Source of the DNA: Dryococelus australis
Taxonomy: Eukaryota; Arthropoda; Insecta; Phasmatodea; Phasmatidae
Assembly: GCA_029891345.1 (NCBI GenBank)
Contig: CM057009.1
Coordinates: 91,745,416 to 91,809,415, forward strand
Direction of reading: 5' to 3'
Length of the DNA: 64,000 bases
Made by a program: the position numbers and the translations under genes. Below the pieces are notes generated by a model. That model was given only the letters and a program-made list of their open reading frames with translations. It made no database searches and had not been told where the DNA came from. Shown piece by piece: positions 1 through 9,872 of the stretch (positions within the stretch are counted from its first letter, which is position 1; the number at the start of each line of letters is the position of its first letter).

Positions 1-429
1 CCCATGTCCATTTCCATGTTACAGTACTCACTGCTTGTACTCCATGGCCTTCTTGGCACCACTGATTTCTGCTCTTTCCCTTGTCCTATGTCTTACGATG
101 ATACATTAATAACGGCATTGCCACATCACTTCACCCTTATCTGATTGGGATACCACATGCTTTCCTACAGTGGTTTTTAGAACTTTCCTGGTGATTTTCT
201 CATAAACGAAGCTTCTAATGAATTTTTTGGTAAGAGCATTTTCTACTTAGTTTTGGCCATAGATTCGTGTGGTGCAGTCAATATCCGTGAATTACTTGAC
301 ATCTGGTAATGATGGTAGTGCAGCAAGCACCACAGCAAATAGCGTGTAGCGCCAAAACTAATCACCACAGATAGGTTCACAATACTTGTTTTTTGTGCCC
401 TCTAACACTCCTCTCAGTAACAAAATGAA
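1..429. other. unassigned non-coding DNA at left edge
   Basis: No convincing coding region, RNA gene or repeat was recognised here. It lies just outside the point where clear homology to the inverted copy at 8.7-9.3 kb begins. It may be older flanking DNA or a further part of that repeat. Confidence 0.3.
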
Positions 430-1190
430 ATTTTTCTGCACCCAGTATAAAGATTAAGTGTTTGTGTGATAGTATGCTTATGATCAACATCCAGACTTCA
501 CCTTTGGTGGTACCATCGTTGACTCCAGTTGGACTCCCTACATTGTTGTCAAATTTATTCACAAACCATTGAGGTAGGGACCTTGGAACTTGGAATGTAT
601 GAACGCAACTCGAGTGATACAGTAGTATCATCTGTGTTCTTCTCAACCATCAATCCACTGTTCCATCAACTTTTAAATATTTCAATCAATCTCTCCAAAT
701 GAGAATAGATGCTAGTCAACCCAATGTCCCAAACACCCAGACCAACCAACAAGATGGCAATCATACCTCGATAAATACCCACAAATAATACCTCAAAAAA
801 CATACCTCCAAAGTTGTAACTAAAAAAAAACCCCTTAAAAATGAATACTTCTAAATTCATACTCGAAAATCACACCCTCAAAATTTATACCTTCATTCAT
901 ACCTCAAAAATCATATAAAAAATAACTTCATAAACGTACCTCAAAATTTATACCTCAAAAATATTCCTCGGAATTCATCCATAAAAAACACCCCAAATTC
1001 ATAGCCCCAATAATGTACCACAAAAAATATACCTCAAAAATTATACCTCAAGAAGTGTATCTCAAAAATCATACCTCAGAAATAATATCTCAAATATCAT
1101 ACCACAAAAAATATATATGAAAAATCGTACTTTAAAAAATATAATTCAATTATCATACATCAAAAACCATGCAGCAAAAATTATACCTCA
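430..1190 (+). repeat. left arm of long inverted repeat, with degenerate ATACCTCAAA tandem
   Basis: This arm matches the reverse complement of about 8700-9300. Shared blocks include GGTACCATCGTTGACTC (near 510), the stretch near 597-660, the block near 700-770 (AATGTCCCAAA, AGATGGCAAT), and then a loose tandem of ATACCTCAAAAA-like units from about 765 on. The outer part is unique-looking; the inner part is low-complexity, with units of roughly 15-20 bp. Long inverted copies of this kind can be terminal inverted repeats of a large DNA element or two separate insertions in opposite orientation; the sequence alone does not decide. Confidence 0.7.
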
Positions 1191-1524
1191 TAAAGATACT
1201 CAAAAATAATTTATTCCCAAAATATATTCCTCAGTTTATTTGTTTGTCAAATAAAAATGATCTAACTTTAAATACCCTGAGAAAGTTTTACTTTGATTGG
1301 ATTATAGCCCTCCTTCTCCACTTGCTCGCAATAATTTTACCTAAGAAAAAAGCAGTAGGGAATGGTTCAAAAATGAAACACTCTCTATTACGCATGCATC
1401 AATTTACTTTTATTTGCGTATTTCATACACTTCAACTTTACATCAGATGATAGCGGATCATGGATAGTAGCTAATGGTTTCATTTGATGTAACGCCTTTC
1501 CTTCACTTTATCGATGGTTGAAGA

Positions 1525-1725
1525 AATCTCTTCAACCTTGTTGCAGGTCAGTCAAATGTTAGAGCATATAAACAAGTTCATTCGTGTCGTCTGGGAATAC
1601 ATAGTGAGCCTTCTTGTCTTCCGTCTTCAAGTCACATGTGGCAACCAACTTGTTGGAGAGATATGTCAGAACATGGGGAAAACTTCCCTCACCTTCACTG
1701 CGAAGTTTCTCTCCATTACCGTCTT
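1525..1725 (-). pseudogene. relic of an unknown coding motif, copy 1
   Basis: Read on the minus strand, this stretch encodes a motif around VLTYLSNK, TEDKKAHYVFP and NELVY. The same motif occurs on the plus strand at about 4479-4670 (VLTYLFNR, TEDKDALYVFP, KEYVYRLKT). A shared protein frame between two copies 3 kb apart suggests real ancestral coding sequence rather than chance. This copy is interrupted by stop codons. I do not recognise the family. Its position inside the large inverted repeat suggests a gene carried by that element, by inference only. Confidence 0.45.
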
Positions 1726-1858
1726 CATCGCCTTTCGTTTTTCAGCACAGAGTTTCCTATCCGTAAGAGTTGAAACATGGTTGGCGGTATTAGTCTGCGT
1801 AGATATGGTGCTATAGGCTGTTCACGGTAAAGTGAGCACTTTGAAAGCACTCTCATTG

Positions 1859-2273
1859 TATTAATATCAGACTTGCACTCACATTGTAACACATGCGTAA
1901 CACGTGTATGGACAGAAATAATTAAACCACATAAGATTTTCCCCTGGAATTATACATTTATTTCAACATCTGAAAGTACGTGCAAAGAGGAATTCAGTGA
2001 TATAGCACGTGGAATGGAAAGTAACTCAGAAACACCAAGAAATGACGTGCAAATACGATTAATTTAGGTGGACCGGTAGCATGGGGCAGTGGACCTGTAC
2101 TCACAGCTGTAAGCGAGCAACACGTGCCGTGACTCATCCTGGCAGGACCGCTTCCTTATAGCAGCATAGTGCTTACCTTAATGGAGCAAGAGGCATGGAG
2201 TACTATATTGGACAAAGAAGAGCACTGTATTGGAGGAAGGACGGGCAATGTGAGTGCAAGTCTGATATTAATA
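1859..2273. repeat. 28-bp perfect inverted repeats bracketing the left TIR of the DUF4817 element
   Basis: Positions 1859-1886 and 2246-2273 are exact reverse complements (TTAATATCAGACTTGCACTC is within the left copy). They enclose almost all of the surviving left terminal arm of the transposon at 1.89-3.84 kb. The right arm of that transposon continues about 125 bp further out than the left arm, so the left end looks lost. A templated inverted duplication made during breakage and repair would explain both facts; a small foldback insertion is the alternative. Confidence 0.7.
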
Positions 2274-3838
2274 CATTATATTTTATTTAGATACCAACGT
2301 AATTCAGGAGATTTGTTTCGTAGTCATCAGTACTGAGTAACGAGTGTGTACAGATGCACAACAAAAATAGAACAAACCAACGTAAGGCGTAATGCAATTG
2401 CATCCACATGCATAGTACAAAAGAGCACAGTTATGGTTGAAACTTTTCATATTAGGTCTTTTTACAGTATGTGCTCAATGTGTTTACCATTGGCAGCAAT
2501 ACACTTTTCAGTGTTCCCCACAGAAAAAATTGAGAGGTGTGAGGTTGGGGGAGTGAACACTGGCCATTTTATAACACCACCACACCCTAACCATCAGTTT
2601 GAAAACGTTTAATTTAACGCTTGCCTCGCCACCAAAGCAAAATACTCAGGACTACCATCATGCTGAAACCACATATCTCTATGTATGTCAAGCGGTATGT
2701 CTTTCAGAAGTGCTGGTAAGGTCTCTCTGAGGCAATGGGCATACGTACAGCCAGTCATTGACCCTTAAATGAAGTATGGCCCTATGACATAGTCTCCAAT
2801 GATTCCACACCACACGTTTACTTTCCACTGTCAATGGTGCTCCACATGCCAGACTCAACGCGGATTCTCCATCGCCCCATAGTGCACATTTCATAAATTT
2901 ACGTGCCCATAGTTTGTGAAGGTAGCTTCATCATTAAATAGTATGTTCTTCAGAAAATTTCTGTCATCCCTTACAGACATCAGAACAAACCTACAAAACT
3001 GAACACGCTGCTGGCAATCACCTTCATGTAATGCCTGATGAAGAGCCATGTGATATGAATGGAATTCCATTCACACTTGTTTTACTTATTCCTATGAACA
3101 TGGAATGTTCTTGCGTACCCATGTGGAGGTTTGCATTGACACGTGCTAACACATTGTGTTGATACATCTCGCCCATAGCAGTCTTTCATCACACTCGTGT
3201 TGTGGAATTCCATTCACCTTGTGGCAAAAGACATGTGCAAATTCTTTGTATCGTTTGGTGTGAAATGGGCATCCGATTAGGTAACCTTTCACCATACATT
3301 AGGACAGCTTGCTTGGCATTTCTGTCACACTCAGCATAAATAAATAAAATGTCTAGTTTTTCCTCATTTGTGAACTTAATTGCATACGTACAGCCATACA
3401 CTGCAATAACACTTACCATAACAGATTACGGGGACTGATGTTAATGCTGCTATTAGGAAACGGTCCCGCCAGGATGAGTCACAGCACGTGTTGCTTGCTT
3501 ACAGCTGTGAGGACAGTTCCGCTGCCCCATGCTACCCGGCCCACCTAACTTTATCATATTTGCACATTATATCTTGTTTCTGTGTTACTTTCCATTTCAT
3601 ATGTTGTATCATTGAATTTTTATTTACATGAACTTTCAGGCGCCTTTGAAATAAATGTAAGTTCTCAGGGGGGAAAATCATAAGTGGTTTAATTATTTGT
3701 GTCTATACACATGTTATGAACAGTCATTTTGCGAGAAATTACTTGGTCTCGTACATATTTTCATTTAGCGAGTGCCGAATGTTGTGATTTGCAACTGTAC
3801 TGGAAATTTTGGGGGGTGTCCATATTAAACGGACCACT
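1890..3838 (-). mobile_element. Tc1/mariner-superfamily element with DUF4817-type transposase and ~270-bp TIRs
   Basis: Long inverted arms at about 1895-2165 and 3442-3712 match over roughly 270 bp (shared blocks include GCATGGGGCAG, TGACTCATCCTGGC and CACGTG cores). The right arm continues to a probable terminus near 3838, GTCCATATTAAACGGACCAC followed by TA. The left outer end is missing. Between the arms lies a minus-strand transposase relic. Such elements move by cut and paste and duplicate a TA dinucleotide; the left target site cannot be checked here because that end is gone. Confidence 0.8.
2465..3419 (-). pseudogene. DUF4817-type Tc1/mariner-superfamily transposase, decayed
   Basis: The start at 3419 opens a 76-residue frame with a DUF4817-like helix-turn-helix segment: FTNEEKLDILFIYAEC near residues 16-31, then YGERLPNR and SHQTIQRI. 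Further along the strand, in other frames, are FNDEATFTNYGHVNL (first catalytic Asp region), VWCGIIGDYVIGPYFI, FQHDGSPEYFALVARQALN (second Asp) and a degraded WLGCGGVIKWP third-Asp block. Order and spacing match insect transposases of this lineage, which are usually near 330-400 residues. Several stops and frameshifts break it, so it is not functional. It sits centrally between the long inverted arms, with its start just inside the right arm. Confidence 0.85.
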
Positions 3839-4478
3839 ATATATATTAAATATTTTTATGTAAGTATCTGCATGTATTCCAATTATCTGCCATTTCTTTT
3901 GTAGCAAATGAGTATGTGGTTTTTCTTAGAGTGCTCTCCTATTTTTTAGATTTCAAAAGATATGTATGGCAGAAGACATTCTGTGAGCACAACCTAGGCT
4001 ATTTATTATAAAAATAATTGATCGTGATTATATATAAAAATGACAGCTGTTGTTCTGACACTGTGATCACTCTCCTTGTACTGAAGATTATTAGTGCATA
4101 CAAAGGCTTACGACTGATTGTGATAAGGTACTACGACAAAGTTTTGCTTTTGACTATAGTGTGCAGCAACATGAGAAGAGTGAATGCCTGTAGAACCAAT
4201 CTCATGTGATTTTTAGTTGCAAATACTGTCCTAGGCAGTTCACTTGAGGGGATAACTTGAATAGACATGTCAAAATCTGCAAGTATAATGTTTCTTCTCC
4301 TAATGAGAAACAGCATGCCATACAGTCGGTTTGTATGAAAATTTTTTTTAAAACTGGCACTTGATCTGGATCAGATTAAAAACATAATGCATCACCAGTA
4401 TCTGCGAAGACAAACACCACCAACAATGCATCAACTCTCAAGGAAAGGTAACTCAGTGATAAAGATGATAGTTAAAAC
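3839..4478. other. gap between transposon and unknown motif
   Basis: This AT-rich stretch has no recognised gene. Short open frames on both strands lack any family motif. The last 100 bp may be upstream coding remnant of the motif that follows, but the frame is not open. Confidence 0.3.
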
Positions 4479-4670
4479 ATGCTTCACGATGGTGATAGCA
4501 TTTTTCCTGATGTACTGACATATCTGTTCAACAGGTCAGCTGCCACACAACCCCTGAAGAAGACTGAAGACAAGGATGCTCTCTATGTATTTCCCTACAA
4601 CCCAAAGGAATATGTTTATAGACTCAAGACATTTGATTCACCTGAAAAAAGGAGATCACTCGTACATTGA
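4479..4670 (+). pseudogene. relic of an unknown coding motif, copy 2
   Basis: An open frame of 63 residues carries the motif seen in opposite orientation at about 1525-1725: VLTYLFNR, then TEDKDALYVFPYNPKEYVYR, and ends shortly after. It is more open than the first copy. The conserved core of about 45 residues between two diverged copies argues for past protein coding. No known domain is recognised. The stop lies a few bases before the foldback repeat at 4690, so the original frame may have been cut by that insertion. Confidence 0.45.
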
Positions 4671-4689
4671 TGAGAGATCATCAATGAAT

Positions 4690-5540
4690 TAAAGGAAGAG
4701 CCACCCCCTAAAAACCACCCCAACATATTTTAACATCATGTAATGTTGTAATATATGAAATAATATGATATGAAATAATATTTAAGACACTTTTGACTGT
4801 TTGTGAGTTGTTAAGACCTTTGCATTGATTTTAAATGTATTTTTTAGAAATGCACATATGTGACCTTGAAAAAGTTCTAACCTGTAAGTCATTATTTACC
4901 GTAATTGTAAAGGAATAATTTGGGAATGAAAGTATATACAATTGACTCTGCCACTTACCCTGATTGAGAATATGTCCTTGATTTACCTGTAGCTGACATA
5001 CTTTCTGAGATGTTAGGCCCTTAAAATCATGAAGTGGATGTGCTGATGTCACCAGATGGTGACCATTGCCTTGAAGAGATAAAGATCTACATGTTAACTC
5101 TGTGGCAGCACTCCTTAGCTCTAAGCACCTAGCCATGGAGTTAACATGTAGATCTTTATCTCTTCTAGGCAATGGCTGCCATTTTGTGATGTCAGCCCAT
5201 CCACTTCATGACTTTAAGGGCTTACATCTCAGAAGGTATGGTAGCTACAAGAAAACCAAGGACATATTCACAATCAGGGTAAATGGCAGAGTCGATTGTA
5301 TATATTTTAAACCCCCAAATGATCCCTATACAATTTGGGTAAATATTGACTTACAGGTTAGAACTTGTTCAAGGTCACATATGGGCATTTCTGAAAAAAA
5401 AAAAAAATGCATTTAAAATTTAATGCTAAGGTCTTAACGTCTCACAAGCAATCAAACTGGTCTTAAATATTATTTACTATGATATTACAACATTGACATG
5501 AAAATATTTGGGGGGGGGGGTTTACAGGTGGTGGGCTGGT
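4690..5540. repeat. foldback (long palindrome) element
   Basis: Arms at about 4690-5100 and 5138-5540 are inverted copies around a 37-bp spacer. The innermost 27 bp of each arm are perfect (AGATCTACATGTTAACTC at the left arm's inner end). Further out the arms share ACATATG, AAGGTCTTAA-like and ATTACAACATT blocks with small indels. The outer ends are C-rich on the left and carry a G homopolymer on the right (near 5511). The structure is typical of foldback or hairpin non-autonomous DNA elements. The open frames on its two strands mirror one another only because of the palindrome. Confidence 0.85.
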
Positions 5541-7406
5541 GAACCCTACAGTGTCTAGAATCTGTGGTAAAATGGAGGAAACAAGGGTAACTTCAAAATT
5601 TCAAATGGGAAGATGGTACAAAATTAGTATACTTGAATAGGGCTCTCAAAACTGAACTTTTTTGTCTGAAAAGTTTTATGGTATGTGCTGCCGATTCGAT
5701 GAAATCCAAAATCTTCCTGGTGCTGAACAGATTATGAATGTAAAAATACCTATTTAATGTTATAGGCCTAGTAAGGAAACAAACATGTGCTTATGCTTAC
5801 ATTAAAAATAATGTTTTTGTTTAGAAATTATGTCAAAAGAACACATTTGTTTGTTTTCTGTTCACTGTAATAGGTGTTCAAAATATTTTCCGCCCTGTTC
5901 TAAGCACATTGATGCCTGTTTTCGTGCACCTTTGATACCCCGAAGTACCTCTGCAGATTGGCAGTGACTGGCATGGTACTCTAATTCAGTCTTTCATTTC
6001 ATCTCTCATTGTAAGATACTACAGTGTTTTTAATGCGTCCCTCAAAAAATAATCAAGAGGAGTTGCGTCTGGCGACCATGGTGGCCAAATCACTGCTCCC
6101 CTTCCCCCCTTTTCAACTTATCCATCGACCAGGAAAACTCTGATTTAAAGTACGCCTGGCCACCAAGGAAAAATGGGCTGGGCATCCATCTTGTTGCAAC
6201 CACATTAACAACCATGCTGCTAGTGGAACATCTTCTAGCCACTCAGTCAGTGTGTGTTGCAGAAATTCAGAGTACCGCTCACCATTTAATTATTCATAAA
6301 AAAATTAGGTCCAATAACTTCATCAAGGATAATCCACCCCTCTGTATTTGGGTTTCAAGTGTACTGGTTCTCTTGCTGACATAACCAATGAGGGTTTTCT
6401 GCTGACCAATATTGAGCATTGTGGATATATACATCCCCTTAGATTTAAAAGTGGCCTCATCAGTCCATAGTACGACACTCTGGAAGTTCAGATTTTGATT
6501 TCAGAACCAGTTGCAGAAGGATATTCTTGTCTGGAAATCATCTCCACTTAATAGCTGATAGACGTGTATGTTGTAGGGATGTAAACCACAATTGTGTAGG
6601 ATTCTGCAGATGGTGATTCGGCTCACCCCTGAATCCTGTGCTATTTTTGAGTAGAAAGATGTGGGTCTTTTATTACTGCAAGAATATCTGAACTACTATC
6701 ATCTCTAACATGTCTTCTGACTTGATTATTATGATTGTGGGTTGATCACACCTGGCCACTATTGTGATTCCATGTCTCCAGTCACTGAAAAACATGTAAT
6801 GACTGGCATGGGCAATCTTGATACCTCCCTGCATAAATGCACTCTGGTTGTTGGTAACTCTGGTGACATTCACCAAGCACCATAAGCATGGCAAATGCCT
6901 CTTCATTTGAATACTACATTACTGCGCGAACAACAGAAACAAAGTAAAAACAGTGCTAGAAATCTTTCACATTGCACGTACTGCCAAAATACCTCTTATT
7001 CAATATGAAGAATGGCACAGAGGGGAACTGCAAGTACTGCTATTTAGTATCAACAGTTCCTGCTCGCCTCGATTGGGCTGGCGTGGTATGGCACAATGTG
7101 ATATCAGGTGTACCAGACAGAGAGTGTTTTGATATCTTCAAAACGGTGAAGCATACCAAAAAACTTCCCAGACAAAAGATATTTAGTTTTGTGAGCTCTA
7201 TTCAATTATACTAATTTTGTACCAGCTTTGTATTTCTAACTCTGAAGTTACCTTTGTTTCCTCCAGTTTACCGCAGATTCTAGACGCTGTAGGGTTCACC
7301 ATTCAATTTGTCCTTAAGAGTTTGCCTACAAAGCATTTTACCCTAAGAAACTCAGATGCACTGTTTTCGAGAAAAAGGGCTGGTACGGTAGGTCGGGGAC
7401 ATCCTG
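5538..7406 (-). mobile_element. second DUF4817-type Tc1/mariner-superfamily element
   Basis: Inverted arms at about 5538-5700 and 7150-7300 match well (shared GGTGAACCCTACAG, then TCTAGAATCTG and GGTACAAAATTAGTATA). The right arm continues to a terminus at about 7406, GGGGACATCCTG followed by TA. The left arm starts abruptly at the edge of the foldback element, so about 105 bp of the left end are missing. A minus-strand transposase relic fills the middle. It is a relative of the element at 1.89 kb but clearly not the same family: the arms and termini differ. Confidence 0.8.
5865..6904 (-). pseudogene. DUF4817-type transposase, decayed but with all three catalytic blocks recognisable
   Basis: From about 6895 downward the minus strand encodes a GECH-Y-E-YAGRYQDCP segment (DUF4817), NHNNQVRRHVRDD, the helix-turn-helix stretch DPHLSTQKIAQDSGVSRITI, then LHPYNIHVYQLLSGDDFQ. 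Next come WTDEATFKSKGMYIHNAQYW (first Asp), WLQQDGCPAHFSLVARRTLN (second Asp) and VIWPPWSPDATPLDYFLRD (third Asp). These follow the order of the Tc1/mariner DDE fold. Stops and frame changes interrupt it, so it is inactive. Better motif preservation than in the relative at 2.5-3.4 kb suggests a younger insertion, by inference. Confidence 0.87.
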
Positions 7407-8699
7407 TATTTGGTAAACTAATGATTTTGAGGTAGGTTTGAGAGTTATGCTTTTTTAAGATATGCTTTTGATGTGTGATTTTGTGCAGTTTGTGCTTGCG
7501 CCGCCAGCATTATAGAGTGCGCTGATCTGGTGTAATGATTTTGAACTGCTGCTCCACCTGCGATTGCCTTGGCTTCCTCTCCCCTACCGTTTTCCCGCCT
7601 ACCTCTTAGCTACCCCTACCGCTTCTGCGTATGCGCAAGCAACAGTGATGTGATTGGTTGGTATATTTTTTGGCTGGACAAGGCTTGATTTTGAGCAAAT
7701 CTTGTCCACTTCTACTTAGGTCAGCTCAGCGAGAATGGCTCTCTAGTATTTCTGCTCGTCGGTCCACTATGGACTCTTTTCAAAAGCCTATACCTCGTTA
7801 GTATATGAGCAAGCTGAAATGTCTGCTGCAGTGCACAATGAGTTGCACGATGAGGTGGGTTTGTGACATGTTGTACCGAATTGATGGTAAATCGAGTTAG
7901 GGTTTTGTGAGTGCTATTTTACTTGCATACTAAATTCTGTTTGGCATTTCCTTGGAATTTTTTCAAAATTAAGTTTGGAGTTACTTGTAGTATGTGGTAC
8001 CCATAGTTCCTTTGCTTTAAAATGGTCTACTTGTTGAAGTAATGTGAATTCCTAGCTGCTTGTCGCCTGAAAACTTCATGGCATTGAATTGGGACCGCAT
8101 TGACTTGCGCTTTGTTGAACGCTTTAAATAATTAATAATCCATCTACAATTGCCTTTACATTTGGAATTATTGGTGCTAGAACTGCTTTAAGGAGTTTTA
8201 AATTGTTTTTAAATGTTGTGTGTACATATTGTTTTTAGTTCAGATGGGCTTTGGAAAGGCTATTGCGCCCTATCTGATGCAACTTTCTTTTAAAATGTTC
8301 AAGTTTGGCTGTTTGAGATCAAGTATTTATATTTCAATATATTTTGATTATATCAATTTTGCTCTGATAATTTATTTAGTTTTGAAGACGTGAAATAATT
8401 CAAATACTCGCTTATCTTGTCTCTTGTATCTTTTGAATTGAGTATGTATTTGCTTGGTCTAAATTTGTCAGTTTGCAAGAATATGTAATATTACTGTTTT
8501 ATTGAAGCTCCCTGCTTTGACGGCCATTTGGTGCCAGGGTTGCCTTTTAAATGTTTTTTATATTAATAAAATTTGGTAAAATCTGTGATCTGAGTAAATG
8601 GAAAACTGAATAAACGCAAATTGAAACTGAATCTATTTGTGCGCTTATGTTTTCGTAACCATTTTTGAGACATGACTATGGTTGTATGATTAATTGGGT
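7407..8699. other. non-coding stretch with a GC-richer, promoter-like patch near 7500-7870
   Basis: No clear gene. Around 7500-7870 the base composition rises, with a GCGCAAGC-type CpG patch, a GATTGG (inverted CCAAT) at about 7650 and a short ATG frame near 7807 followed by a possible splice donor (GAG|GTGGGT). This could be a promoter and first exon of the gene whose terminal exon lies at 9873, but nothing proves the link. From 7870 on the sequence is AT-rich with no motif. Confidence 0.25.
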
Positions 8700-9300
8700 A
8701 TTTTATGAGGAATGTTTTATTTGGTTTTTTTTTGTTTCGTTTATTGAAGTATGTTTTTGAAGTATATTATTATTCGAGATATAATTTTTATGGTGTGTTT
8801 TCTGGGGTGTATTTTTCTTGGAGTATGTTTTTTGAGGTATCATACTTGAGGCATATTTTTGAGATCATTCTTGAATTATGAACTCAGAGGTATATTTCTT
8901 GAGGTGTGTTTCTTGGGATTGTGATTCTTGAAGTATGATTGAGATTTTTTTTTTTTTTTACGATTGCCATCTAGTTAGTCGGGTTTTGGGACATTTTGTT
9001 TGCCAGCTTGTATGCTTGTTTGGAGATACTGATTGAAATCTTTAAAAACTAACGGAATGGTGGACTGATGGCTGAGATGATAAGACTGTGTATCATCCAA
9101 GTTGGGTTCATACATTTTCTAAGTTCCAAGTGACCTACCCTACCAGTTTCCAAATATCAATGACGACAACATAGCAGTCCAGCCAGAGTCAACGATGGTA
9201 CCATCAAAGACAGTGGGAGTGTTATTCATAATCATACTATGAAACGAATGCGTCATCTTTATGTCTACATTTTAATAGCTCACTGGTACAAACTAGTATT
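8700..9300 (-). repeat. right arm of long inverted repeat, with TTTGAGGTAT-like tandem
   Basis: This is the inverted partner of about 430-1190. The low-complexity half (about 8740-8960, TTTGAGGTAT and GAAGTATG units) lies on the inner side, as in the left arm. The unique half (about 8960-9240) contains GAGTCAACGATGGTACC, the reverse complement of the left-arm block. Around 9068-9110 a TGGCTGAGATGATAAG and a GGGTTCATAC block have the spacing of tRNA-type A and B boxes, so the family may have a tRNA-derived (SINE-like) head; this is inference. Confidence 0.65.
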
Positions 9301-9769
9301 CTAAATTTCAGGCAAAGTTTTTACTTTTATGGGGAAATGTATTTGCAATTGTGAGCATGTTCGATAATACCTTACACAATTTTATTGAAGATATGAGAAT
9401 AAAATAACTTACTAAATTGAATGCTAAAATTGCCATGGAAGTGAGTGCAATATGTTACCTCTCGCATCCAGCGAGAAACTGTGCCGAGGGCTGAAATTTG
9501 TTCACATTAACTACTTTCCCCATACTCTAGTGCACTCTGGCAGAAAATGCTGAAAATAAAAGTGGTAAGTGTAAGGGAGTAAGCGAGGGTGAATAACTGG
9601 TTGGACTATAGTGTTGTCTGAGAGGCAACAGAATAAACAGCAGGTCATAGTTTCAGGAGCTTAACTATTGATCTCTCCACCTGCCATCGATTCCCTGGCT
9701 CCTGTCTGTAAGTCTTCAAAAAAATGTTTGCAATGTTTTTGTGTTCAAGGTCATCCAAGGTGACAGTCA

Positions 9770-9842
9770 TGGGGTGGTTGTGTTGTATTGTGTTTTGTAT
9801 TCTTGTGTAGTGTTATGTATTGTTGTGTTGTATTGTGTATTT
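9770..9842. repeat. degenerate TTGTGTTGTATTG simple repeat
   Basis: Repeated TGTGTTGTATTGTG-like units lie just upstream of the polypyrimidine tract of the next exon. They are of microsatellite type with no coding content. Confidence 0.6.
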
Positions 9843-9872
9843 TTTTTTTAGTTTGTTGTTGGTTTTGTGCAG

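Noticed and set aside
4831-5416. Two open frames on opposite strands with near-identical proteins
   Set aside because: They are the two arms of one palindrome read in mirror image, so the similarity follows from DNA symmetry and not from gene duplication.
5505-5521. G and C homopolymers (also near 15456, 42836 and 44213)
   Set aside because: Homopolymers of this kind are prone to sequencing-length error and are not treated as functional features.
9820-9872. Signal-peptide-like N-terminus (MLCCIVYFFFSLLLVLC) of the 336-codon frame
   Set aside because: It is the translation of a T-rich polypyrimidine tract directly before an AG acceptor; the hydrophobic run is a by-product of intron sequence.
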